25,025 nucleotides of DNA, taken from DATJLQ01 sp035509415. GTDB lineage: Bacteria; Pseudomonadota; Alphaproteobacteria; JACZXZ01. This document shows positions 1 to 6,517 of this stretch, piece by piece. The stretch is taken from positions 1-25,025 of the forward strand of contig DATJLQ010000161.1 in assembly GCA_035509415.1 (NCBI GenBank), read 5' to 3'. Within the stretch, counting starts at the first letter, position 1. The number at the start of each line of letters is the position of its first letter. A model generated the notes under the pieces. The model did no database searches. It was not told where the DNA came from and saw only the letters and a program-made list of their open reading frames with translations. The translations under genes were made by a program, and so were the position numbers.

Positions 1-66
1 CCGATCCTGTATGTGAGCCCGGCCTCGCGCCGCCCCCTCGGGCGGCCGCCGGGCGCCGACCGGATC

Positions 67-141
67 GCCGCCGTAGCTCAGTGGTAGAGCACGTCCTTGG
101 TAAGGACGGGGTCGAGTGTTCAATTCACTCCGGCGGCACCA
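67..141 (+). tRNA. tRNA-Thr (anticodon GGT)
   Basis: Complete cloverleaf. The acceptor strand GCCGCCG (67-73) pairs perfectly with CGGCGGC (131-137). The D arm is GCTC/GAGC. The anticodon stem CGTCC/GGACG encloses the loop TTGGTAA, which puts GGT at positions 34-36, so it reads ACC (and ACT) threonine codons. The T arm GAGTG/CACTC encloses TTCAATT. The discriminator A (138) and the CCA end (139-141) are encoded. It lies on the strand opposite to the neighbouring gene run, and tRNA 3' ends are common integration sites, so it could mark an edge of the accessory locus; no integrase or att duplicate is visible here. Confidence 0.97.
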
Positions 142-203
142 TTGTCCGGCAGCGCCATTATCCGGCTGCGCCATTGTCCGGCTGAGCCATTTTCCGGCTG
201 CGC
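140..203. repeat. four tandem 16-bp repeats abutting the tRNA 3' end
   Basis: Four head-to-tail 16-bp units lie at 140-155, 156-171, 172-187 and 188-203. The pattern is CATT-N-TCCGGC-W-G-M-GC. Units differ at only one to three positions, mainly base 5 (g, a, g, t). The array begins inside the CCA of the tRNA and ends about 50 bp before the stop codon of the oppositely oriented FkbM gene. It has no long open frame of its own and no T-tract, so I do not call it a terminator. Confidence 0.9.
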
Positions 204-252
204 CGTCGGCACCGTCGGATCGACGCGGATTTCGGATCCCTCGCGGCCGCCC

Positions 253-1113
253 CTAGGACGGCCCGCTCTCCACGAGGAGGGCTAGGGCGTGGTCGACGTC
301 GAGCGTGCCGCCGAGCTCGTCCCGGAACTTGAGCAAAATGTCGTAGGCGACGTCGGTCATGCCGTAGACCTCGAACATGATCGCCGATTTCAGCACCGCC
401 TCGGGACTGAACTTCGCGAACGGCTTCGCGTAAGCCGATGGGTCGTACCGCTCGTTCGTGAAGTCGCGCGCGAACAGGATCTCGAACGTCGATGGCCGCG
501 CCATCGTGTTCGCGCCCGGGAACGAGGGTCGCTTGTAGCGGTCGAAATCGAGATCGAACAGCAGCAGGCCGTGCCCGATCAAATGCTCGTAGGTTCCCCA
601 GAAATGGGTTTGCCGAAGCACCACGCTGGTATTGAAGCTGGTCTCGACCTCGGCGCCGAGCAGGCACGACGCCTCGAGATACTTCGCGGCGCCTTTGAGA
701 ACCTCCGGCTCGTAGCCTTCGCAGTCGAGCTTGATGAAATCGGCGGGCGGCAGGATGCCGGCCTCGAAAAGGTGATCGAGGGTCTCGACCTCGATCTCGA
801 GCTTGGGCCGGCCGTCGCTGTGATCGTAGAGCGAGCTGCCGCAGGGATCGGGCGCCACATGAAGCGTCGCGGTTCCCCGGCGCGCCCCGAGCGCCATCGC
901 GTAATAATGGTGATGGGCGCCCGGCTTCAGCGCCGCGATGGCGGCGGGAAGCGCGTCGAATCCGTGCACCTCGAGCGCGTCGCCGAGTGCCAGCCAGCGC
1001 TCCTGCGGACCGCCCTGGACGCCGACGTCGACGAGCGTCATCCGACTCTTGAGCGCGCCGCTGGCGGCCGCCCATCGCGTCATCGGCGCATTGTGGTTGG
1101 TCTGCAGATCCAC
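253..1113 (-). CDS. FkbM-family SAM-dependent methyltransferase
   Basis: A 286-residue protein of the FkbM family, which uses S-adenosylmethionine to O-methylate sugars or polyketides. Visible elements are the SAM-binding motif I TLVDVGVQGGP (about residues 26-36), the acidic end of the next strand VHGFDA (49-54), and the family signature ETLDHLF followed by DFIKLDCEGYEPEVLKGA (125-142). The start is GTG, chosen because GGGGA lies about 8 bases upstream; an ATG at codon 11 is the alternative but would sit very close to motif I. The gene begins 27 bp after the stop of the SGNH/module protein and is probably the last gene of that minus-strand run. It belongs to a different FkbM branch from the two at 8647-11727 (DCEGYE rather than DTQGTE) and has no beta module. 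The probable substrate is a glycan of this locus; the exact position methylated cannot be told. Confidence 0.9.
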   Translation of the reverse strand: MDLQTNHNAPMTRWAAASGALKSRMTLVDVGVQGGPQERWLALGDALEVHGFDALPAAIAALKPGAHHHYYAMALGARRGTATLHVAPDPCGSSLYDHSDGRPKLEIEVETLDHLFEAGILPPADFIKLDCEGYEPEVLKGAAKYLEASCLLGAEVETSFNTSVVLRQTHFWGTYEHLIGHGLLLFDLDFDRYKRPSFPGANTMARPSTFEILFARDFTNERYDPSAYAKPFAKFSPEAVLKSAIMFEVYGMTDVAYDILLKFRDELGGTLDVDHALALLVESGPS

Positions 1114-1140
1114 GCGATTTTCCCCGTGCCCAGCGCGCGC

Positions 1141-2493
1141 TCAGCGCGGGCGCCGCAGAACTTCGTACCATAGGGCGGCGTGCTTATCGAGACCTTGGGC
1201 CGCCATGTGGACGGCGTCGGCGGTCCGATCGCCCGGTTCGCTGAGCACGTCGGTGTCGGGACCGGCGCGGACATCGTCCCCGTTGACCACCGACTGCTGG
1301 GCCTCGCGAACCCCCGGAAATACGTTCGACCCGCAACGCGACGCGGTCGCGATATAGATCGGCGCGCGGCAATTCTCGTTGCGGATCGCGCTCACAATCG
1401 AGAGCAGGCGCGCGCGGTAATTCTCCGCCGTCGTCTCGAAGGAGCCGTCGCCCTCCCCCTGGTGCCACAGAATGTGCGTCGGCGCATGGCCGTCCGCGAT
1501 GAGCCGCCGCAGCGCGCCGATCATGCGCCCGAAATACCGTCCCTGGGGCGTCCAGTCGTGGACGAACGTGCCGCCGACCGCGAGCGGGGCGAACACCACC
1601 GCGGGGAAGCTCCCGTCGGCGACGAGCCGCTCGCCCAGGCGCGCCATGATGCTGCCTTCGGTTCCCGTGGCGCCCAGCATGGGATCCGCCGCGCGGTAGC
1701 ATTTGCCGTCGACCCAATTCCAGTTGAACACCTTGTCGGTGGCACCGTGGCGTCCGACGCCCTCGTTGGCCGCGTTGGACTGGCCGAGAACCATGATCAC
1801 CGCGGCACCGTCCACGAAGGCCTCTGCGGGTGCCACTTCCTCCTTCGCGAAGTGCTTGACGAGATGATCCGAGCGCAGCGGCGGCAGATCGACCGGAGCC
1901 GCGATGTTGAGCTCGCGCTCCAAGACCCGGACCGCGTCCCCGAGCGTGTGGAGCGCGATGTGCGCCGCGCGGCTCTGGGTATTGTCGTACGCCCGGTTGA
2001 GCCGGTCGAGCTCGGCGCGCAGGATGCCGACCGAGTTCTGCACCGCCGGATGCGACTGCTCGTCGATGCGCAGGAACGGAAACGGCTGCACCGCCGCGGG
2101 ACCCGCGCTGTCGCCGTTGATGTAGATCGCGCCCTCGCGGCCCGGCCCGACGCGCACCATGAAGCTGGTCACGCGCACGGTCTCGGCCGGCACCGAAAAC
2201 GTCACGTCGATGCTGGCCCGCTCCCCACCGCTCAAGGGCTTCGTGGCAAGGGCGATCGGCCGCGGCTGCCGGTCGCGAAAGAGCGCGATCGCGAGCGTAT
2301 TGTCGCTCGCACTCCACGCGTTGATCGCGATCCGGACTTGCAGCATCCCGCTCGCGTGGCTGGGCAGGAACTCGTTGCCCAGCACCGCGGCACCCTGGGT
2401 GGCGTCGACGGCACCCGGGTCCAAGGACATGAGATTCGAGACCGCGCCGTAGGCGGTATAGTCGAGATGGATGAATCGCGCGATCGTCGACAT
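1141..2493 (-). CDS. beta module fused to sialate-O-acetylesterase-like SGNH hydrolase
   Basis: A 450-residue two-domain protein. Residues 12-145 are a copy of the recurring beta-rich module (AAVLGNEFLP; AINAWSASDNTLAIALF; VRVGPGREGAIYINGD). Residues 150-195 look helical. Residues 232-450 are an SGNH/GDSL-type esterase of the sialate-O-acetylesterase (SASA) kind: nucleophile Ser239 in VLGQSN, block WHQGEGD (343-349), and Asp426-x-x-His429 in DAVHM as the acid/base pair. The family removes O-acetyl groups from sugars; relatives in biosynthetic clusters may also act as acetyltransferases. No signal peptide is evident, so a cytosolic location is likely. I prefer the ATG at 2493; an in-frame GTG at 2538 would add 15 residues, and neither has a clear ribosome binding site. 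The FkbM gene follows after 27 bp. Confidence 0.87.
   Translation of the reverse strand: MSTIARFIHLDYTAYGAVSNLMSLDPGAVDATQGAAVLGNEFLPSHASGMLQVRIAINAWSASDNTLAIALFRDRQPRPIALATKPLSGGERASIDVTFSVPAETVRVTSFMVRVGPGREGAIYINGDSAGPAAVQPFPFLRIDEQSHPAVQNSVGILRAELDRLNRAYDNTQSRAAHIALHTLGDAVRVLERELNIAAPVDLPPLRSDHLVKHFAKEEVAPAEAFVDGAAVIMVLGQSNAANEGVGRHGATDKVFNWNWVDGKCYRAADPMLGATGTEGSIMARLGERLVADGSFPAVVFAPLAVGGTFVHDWTPQGRYFGRMIGALRRLIADGHAPTHILWHQGEGDGSFETTAENYRARLLSIVSAIRNENCRAPIYIATASRCGSNVFPGVREAQQSVVNGDDVRAGPDTDVLSEPGDRTADAVHMAAQGLDKHAALWYEVLRRPR
2059..2460 (-). other. beta module copy A (in SGNH protein)
   Basis: Residues 12-145 of the SGNH protein. Signature elements are YGAVSNLMSLDP, GAAVLGNEFLP, AINAWSASDNTLAIALF, ATKPLSGGERASIDV, VRVGPGREGAIYINGD. 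It is the only copy placed N-terminal to its catalytic domain, and the most divergent in the RIGP element (RVGP). Confidence 0.85.
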
Positions 2494-2693
2494 CTGCGGA
2501 GGTTCCAACTGTGGCGTCAAAGATGACGCTCGAGACACGGACTGCGCGTGGTTTCCGACGTTATCCGAAGGGCCTCGACAATTCTATCGAATCGTTGGCG
2601 CGCGATCCCTAAATTCTCAGTTTACAGAAGGCTGACGGCGCGGCTGCGCTCGGCCCGCCGCCTTGCGAGCGGCGCGCCGCCGCCGCGCAACGG
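2494..2693. other. 200-bp gap, possible promoter region
   Basis: This non-coding gap separates two minus-strand genes and is the longest within that run. The part at about 2565-2635 is clearly more AT-rich than its surroundings (TTTACAGAAGG, CTAAATTCTCAG on the plus strand), as expected of a promoter for the downstream SGNH-FkbM pair. The part at 2636-2693 is GC-rich with short self-complementary runs. I cannot identify convincing -35 and -10 boxes or a terminator. Confidence 0.3.
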
Positions 2694-3296
2694 TCATTTC
2701 TTGACCGCCGACTCCCACTTGGTTTCCATCATCTGCAAGGCCGGATGCGACACCAGGCAATGCCAGACGACCGCCTGGAACGCCTCGGTGTGCGGCGTGA
2801 CGTGCGCCGGGTCCACGGTCGGCACGATGACGACATGGTCGCCGACTTTCTTGGTGTAGCCGCCGCTGCGGCCGACCACGCCGAAGATCTCCAACCCGCG
2901 CCGCTTCGCCTCGTCGAGCGCGTGGACGAGATTGGCGCTGATGTTGCGCTCCGCGTCCCCGCCGCCGACCGACAAGACGAGCACCGCGTCCTTGCTCCCG
3001 GCTTGGCTGGTGCGCAGCCAGGCGGCGAACACGGTCTCCCATCCCTCGTCGTTGGTGCGCGCCGTGAGCTCGGAGACGTTGTCGGTCGGCGCATAGGCCT
3101 CGATGCCGCACAGCTTGCGGAAATCGTTGACGGCGTGGCTGCAATTGCCGGCGCTGCCGCCGACGCCGAGGAGAAACAGCCGGCCGCCGCGCGCGCGCAG
3201 CTTGGCGAGGCCGGCCGCCATCTTCTCGATCGTCTCGAGGTCGATCGTCCGCGCGATCTCGGCCGCTTGGCGCATATAGGTCTCGGCATGGGTCAT
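2694..3296 (-). CDS. SIS-domain isomerase, GmhA-like (sedoheptulose-7-phosphate isomerase family)
   Basis: A 200-residue single-domain sugar isomerase. GmhA converts sedoheptulose 7-phosphate to D-glycero-D-manno-heptose 7-phosphate, the first step of nucleotide-activated heptose synthesis, in the cytosol. Visible elements are the phosphate-binding loop LLGVGGSAGNCSHAVNDF (42-59), the strand-turn VLVLSVGGGD (105-114), and a C-terminal helix TPHTEAFQAVVWHCLV, in which His179 sits where the catalytic histidine of GmhA is expected. Length is normal for GmhA (about 190-200). The loop SVGGGDAERN differs from the usual S-T-S-G-N-S phosphate loop, so the real substrate may be another ketose phosphate. 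The start ATG is preceded by GGAATTC. It lies 81 bp downstream of a putative glycosyltransferase. No heptose kinase or nucleotidyltransferase is present in the window. Confidence 0.82.
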   Translation of the reverse strand: MTHAETYMRQAAEIARTIDLETIEKMAAGLAKLRARGGRLFLLGVGGSAGNCSHAVNDFRKLCGIEAYAPTDNVSELTARTNDEGWETVFAAWLRTSQAGSKDAVLVLSVGGGDAERNISANLVHALDEAKRRGLEIFGVVGRSGGYTKKVGDHVVIVPTVDPAHVTPHTEAFQAVVWHCLVSHPALQMMETKWESAVKK

Positions 3297-3377
3297 GGGT
3301 CGAATTCCATTGTCGGCTGATGATTGTCTGCCTTAATTCGAATGCCGGGATGCCGCCGTCGGTCCCCGCTACGTCCC

Positions 3378-4604
3378 TTATCCGTTCGCGCCGCCGCTGT
3401 CCAGCCGCTCGAGCCGGCTTCCGGCCGCCTCGATGCGCCGGACGGCGGCCTCGAATTCGTGCCACAGGGTATCCGCCCCGTCGTCCTCCCAGCACCAGAG
3501 CTGCCCCGCGGTCGCAAAGGGCAGCGACTGGCCCGGCTCGAAGCCGAGCGAGCGCAAATAGGCGTGCGTCGTCTGCGGCACGGTCGGCGTCGACATCTTG
3601 AAGGTCACGTAGCGCGTCCGGTCGTCGAGCCAGCACAGGCCCATCGGTCCGTTGTTGACGCCGAGATTGAGGTACGCGAGCTCGTAGAGCGCCATGCGCA
3701 GACCGACCCGGTGCGCGGCGTCGAGATAGACCGGAAAGGCGCGGAGGTCGGCGGGCAGGTCGTCCAGGCTCTGGGCGCTGTCGGGCACCACGACGGGCAC
3801 GAAATGCGTCGGATCGAGACGGCGCGCGAATTCGGTCCAGGCGGCGAGGTCGCTGTTGCGCGCGGGCATGTAGTTGTAGGCGCGCAGCGTGATCGTGACG
3901 GTCTTGCGGCCGCCCGCGACGCTCTCGAGCCAACCGCGCGCGACCTCGAGGTCCTCGCGCCGGGCGCGCAGCACGCCGATCTCGGCCTCGCCCTGGCGCG
4001 CCGCCTCCAGGCACTCGAGCGGGCCTGGATAGATGGGCAGCGTCGGCTCGTAGCCGGTCGGGTAGACGAGATGGCCCGCCCTGCCGCGCATCTGCGCCGC
4101 CTCACGGCGCGAGGAAGGACGCGCGACACCCACGCAGCTCGGCAACAATCCGCAGGCGGGAACCAGGATCTCGTCGATACGCTGGCGGCGCGCTTCGATC
4201 GTGACGACGTCCTCATAGTCGAAGCGCTCGCGACGCAGGCCGGCGTGGGAGCCCGGAACGATGACGACGCGCACCCCCTCGAGGCCGAGCTGCCGGCGCC
4301 GCAAATCCGCGCCGGCGAGGAACCACAGGAAATCGAACGTTACCGGCGCCACCTTGAGATCGTAGAAGGCGTGAAGGATGCGCGCGTCGCCGCCGACGGG
4401 CGACCCGGGGCGGCGCAGCGCGCGCGGGATCGCGAATGCCACGGACGCCGCGCGCGCCAGGAGCGCGTGCAGCCTCTTTCCCGGTCCGGTCGTGGGCATC
4501 GCGAGCTCGACCTGGAGCCGCCTGAGGATCCAGCCGAGCCCCTCGGTCCGAATCTTGTAGGCGATCCGCGGAAGACCGCCCTCTGGCTCCGGTCCTGCCG
4601 TCAC
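3378..4604 (-). CDS. putative GT-B-like glycosyltransferase (unrecognised family)
   Basis: A 408-residue protein I do not confidently recognise. The C-terminal half looks like the nucleotide-binding half of a GT-B enzyme: VTITLRAYNYMPARNSD (235-251), FVPVVVPDS (268-276), then ELAYLNLGVNNGPMGL (308-323). The last resembles the N-D-[ST]-G-P-M-H-L motif of GT9 heptosyltransferases, where it contacts the nucleotide-sugar. The N-terminal half has RILHAFYDL and VRVVIVPGSH, consistent with alternating strands. Its position next to a GmhA-like isomerase would suit a heptosyl or related transferase, but that is inference. The start is GTG at 4604; ATG at codon 36 would remove a basic segment (KIRTEGLGWILRRL). 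The radical SAM gene ends 78 bp upstream. Confidence 0.6.
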   Translation of the reverse strand: MTAGPEPEGGLPRIAYKIRTEGLGWILRRLQVELAMPTTGPGKRLHALLARAASVAFAIPRALRRPGSPVGGDARILHAFYDLKVAPVTFDFLWFLAGADLRRRQLGLEGVRVVIVPGSHAGLRRERFDYEDVVTIEARRQRIDEILVPACGLLPSCVGVARPSSRREAAQMRGRAGHLVYPTGYEPTLPIYPGPLECLEAARQGEAEIGVLRARREDLEVARGWLESVAGGRKTVTITLRAYNYMPARNSDLAAWTEFARRLDPTHFVPVVVPDSAQSLDDLPADLRAFPVYLDAAHRVGLRMALYELAYLNLGVNNGPMGLCWLDDRTRYVTFKMSTPTVPQTTHAYLRSLGFEPGQSLPFATAGQLWCWEDDGADTLWHEFEAAVRRIEAAGSRLERLDSGGANG

Positions 4605-4682
4605 CCCAATACCCTTCGCTGCTTGTGCGCCCGCTCGCGCGCTCGAGCCGGCATCGACCGGTCGGGTCGCGGGGAAGCGCCG

Positions 4683-5738
4683 CTAGGCGGGCTGCGCTTG
4701 CTTCTGCAGCTCCGCCGGCGGCGGCTTGTGTCCGCCCAGGAGATTATCCTTCCAGCTCGCGAGGCGCTTGACGAGGTTGTAATAGGTATATTCGGGCGAC
4801 CGCCGGATCAGCAGGCCGTCCCGCACCTCCTCGCCATATTCATACTGGGCCCATCCGTTGCAATTCTTGCAGAACGGGACCTTATCCCACTGGCCGGTCT
4901 CGTGGTAATAGCGCGCCTTGGCGAATTCCTCGCCGTGCCACACGTCCTTCACGCCGCGCTCGAACACGTTGCCCATGTCGGTCGCGCGCACGCCGTCGAG
5001 GCAGCACAGGCGCACGCTGCCGTCGTTGTGGACGGGCATGGTCTTGTAGATGACCGCGCACGGCACCCGCGTCGGCGGCTCGACCATCTCCGGGAAAGTG
5101 CCGTTCTCGAACAAGATGCCCATGCGGACCACGTCGACGACGCCGACCCACCGGGCGATGAATTCCTCTTCCTCGTGCCGGTTGGCGGGCTGGCGCGTGA
5201 ACGAGACGCCGATGCGCGGCAGCTCGCGCTCGCCGCGGATTTTGAGGAGCCGGAACACCGCCGCCTCGATCTTCGCGAGCTTGTCGACTCCGCGCACCTT
5301 GAGGAGGGTTTCGGGCGTCGTCGAATCCAGGCTGAACATCACCGAATCGACGCCCACGTCGCACATGAACGCCGAAATCGACTCGTTCATGGTCAGGCCG
5401 TTGGTGTTGAGCGCGATCGCCATGCCGCGCTTCTTCATGTCGGCGAAGACTTCGCGCAGCCGCGGAATCAGGAGCGGCTCGCCGTAGATGCTCGGCGCGA
5501 CCATCGGCTTGGTCGCGGTGAATTCGTCGAGCATCTTGCGCGCCGCCTCGAGATCCATGATGCCGGTCACGGAATCGATCTGCGCCTCGTCCTCGAGGCC
5601 CCAGACCGGGCACATGTGGCAGCGCAGATTGCATCGCGTCGCGAAGTCGATCAGCAGCCGGTCGGGCATGTCCGGAACGGGAAGCGGGCGCCATCCGTAG
5701 GATGGATCGACCCAATCGGCCTTCGACCAATCGCGCAT
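4683..5738 (-). CDS. radical SAM protein with SPASM-like C-terminal domain
   Basis: A 351-residue radical SAM enzyme. The [4Fe-4S]-SAM site is RCNLRCHMC (Cys36, Cys40, Cys43; CxxxCxxC), followed by the GEPLL stretch (86-90), LNTNGL (110-115) and FSLDS (135-139), all standard core strands. The C-terminal region holds further cysteines, Cys227, the pair Cys245-Cys246 in RLCCLDG, and Cys290/Cys293 in FCKNCNGW, as in SPASM/twitch auxiliary-cluster domains. It most resembles SPASM proteins found in LPS or capsule clusters, whose reactions are largely unknown; sugar epimerisation or oxidation is possible. The start ATG has a good GAGGT site four bases upstream. It is the first gene of the minus-strand run, and a weak promoter candidate lies about 80 bp upstream. 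Confidence 0.88.
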   Translation of the reverse strand: MRDWSKADWVDPSYGWRPLPVPDMPDRLLIDFATRCNLRCHMCPVWGLEDEAQIDSVTGIMDLEAARKMLDEFTATKPMVAPSIYGEPLLIPRLREVFADMKKRGMAIALNTNGLTMNESISAFMCDVGVDSVMFSLDSTTPETLLKVRGVDKLAKIEAAVFRLLKIRGERELPRIGVSFTRQPANRHEEEEFIARWVGVVDVVRMGILFENGTFPEMVEPPTRVPCAVIYKTMPVHNDGSVRLCCLDGVRATDMGNVFERGVKDVWHGEEFAKARYYHETGQWDKVPFCKNCNGWAQYEYGEEVRDGLLIRRSPEYTYYNLVKRLASWKDNLLGGHKPPPAELQKQAQPA

Positions 5739-5817
5739 TTGACCTCAAACTTCGGCCGGCACCCGCGACGCATCGCGCGGATCGCAACGACCCCCCTGGC
5801 GCCCCCAGCGCGTCGCG

Positions 5818-5847
5818 ACCTTACAGCAGCTTCAATTGGCAAATCAA
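5818..5847 (-). promoter_or_regulatory. weak sigma70-type promoter candidate for the radical SAM run
   Basis: On the minus strand TTGATT (5847-5842) and TAAGGT (5823-5818) are separated by 18 bp, matching the housekeeping consensus at four and three of six positions. The stretch is the most AT-rich in the 279-bp divergent gap 5739-6017 and would give a leader of about 70 nt before the ATG at 5738. The match is modest and could be chance. Confidence 0.25.
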
Positions 5848-6017
5848 CTCTCTCCGCGGGGTCGCGAAGAAAACGCCGGTTCCCGCGGCGGGTCTTTCGG
5901 GGGGTCCGGCGCGCGCCCGCGCCGGGCCGGCCGTTGACAGGTCCCGACGCGCCGGATGTTATGCCGGGAGCGCGTCCGAGGCGGGCGCGCGGCGGCGGCC
6001 CAAACGCTCGGATCCCC

Positions 6018-6497
6018 ATGGCGAATTCGACCTTCCTCGACGCCTCGACGCCGCTCCAGGTCGGCGATGCGGTCGCGGCGATCCTCGTGCTCGAGGACGG
6101 GCGCTATGTGTTGCAGCTTCGAGACGACGTGCCGGAAATCTGGTACCCCGGTCATTGGGGCTGTTTCGGGGGTGGGGTGGACCCGGCCGAGGAGCCGCGC
6201 GCGGCCCTCAGGCGCGAGCTGCGTGAGGAGCTCGAGCTCGAGTTCGACGTCGCCAAGGCCACGCTCTTCACCCGATTCGAGTTCGATTTGCGCCCGACCG
6301 GCCTCGGCCGCTATTACCGCGCCTATTACGAGATCGCGCTCGGCGCCGCCGCATTCGCTTCCCTCAAGCTCCACGAGGGTGCCGAGCTGCGCGCCTGGCC
6401 GCGCGACGAGGCGCTCGCGTTGCCGCGTCTTTCGCCCTACGACGCGTTCGCATTGTTCCTTCACGCCCACCGGCACCGGCTGCCGAACGCGCGCTAA
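6018..6497 (+). CDS. Nudix hydrolase
   Basis: A 159-residue Nudix protein that would hydrolyse a nucleoside-diphosphate-linked compound in the cytosol. The Nudix box fits G-x5-E-x7-R-E-U-x-E-E: G(GVDPA)E(EPRAALR)RELREE at residues 53-71, although the usual glycine after EE is replaced by glutamate in EELELE. It is preceded by WGCFGGGVD, as in many NDP-sugar or NTP pyrophosphohydrolases. The frame stays open far upstream, but that part overlaps the opposite-strand radical SAM gene and is not coding. ATG 6018 fits the family N-terminus; an ATG at 5961 would add a low-complexity basic leader. It is the only plus-strand gene in the first 13 kb and converges on the gene ending at 6518 with a 20-bp gap. 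A nucleotide-sugar substrate is plausible from context only. Confidence 0.87.
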   Translation: MANSTFLDASTPLQVGDAVAAILVLEDGRYVLQLRDDVPEIWYPGHWGCFGGGVDPAEEPRAALRRELREELELEFDVAKATLFTRFEFDLRPTGLGRYYRAYYEIALGAAAFASLKLHEGAELRAWPRDEALALPRLSPYDAFALFLHAHRHRLPNAR

Positions 6498-6517
6498 GGC
6501 CGCGTGCAACGCCAGGC

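Noticed and set aside
140..203. The 16-bp array as a CRISPR array or an att site
   Set aside because: There are no spacers between the units, the unit is too short, and it does not copy any part of the tRNA other than the terminal bases.
3324..6017. Plus-strand open frame continuous with the Nudix gene
   Set aside because: It lies opposite the GT-B-like and radical SAM genes and has shadow composition; only the part from 6018 shows a protein family.
6498..6517. Bidirectional terminator between convergent genes
   Set aside because: The gap is only 20 bp and has neither a stable stem-loop nor a T-tract; the same holds for the 20-bp gap at 15660-15679.
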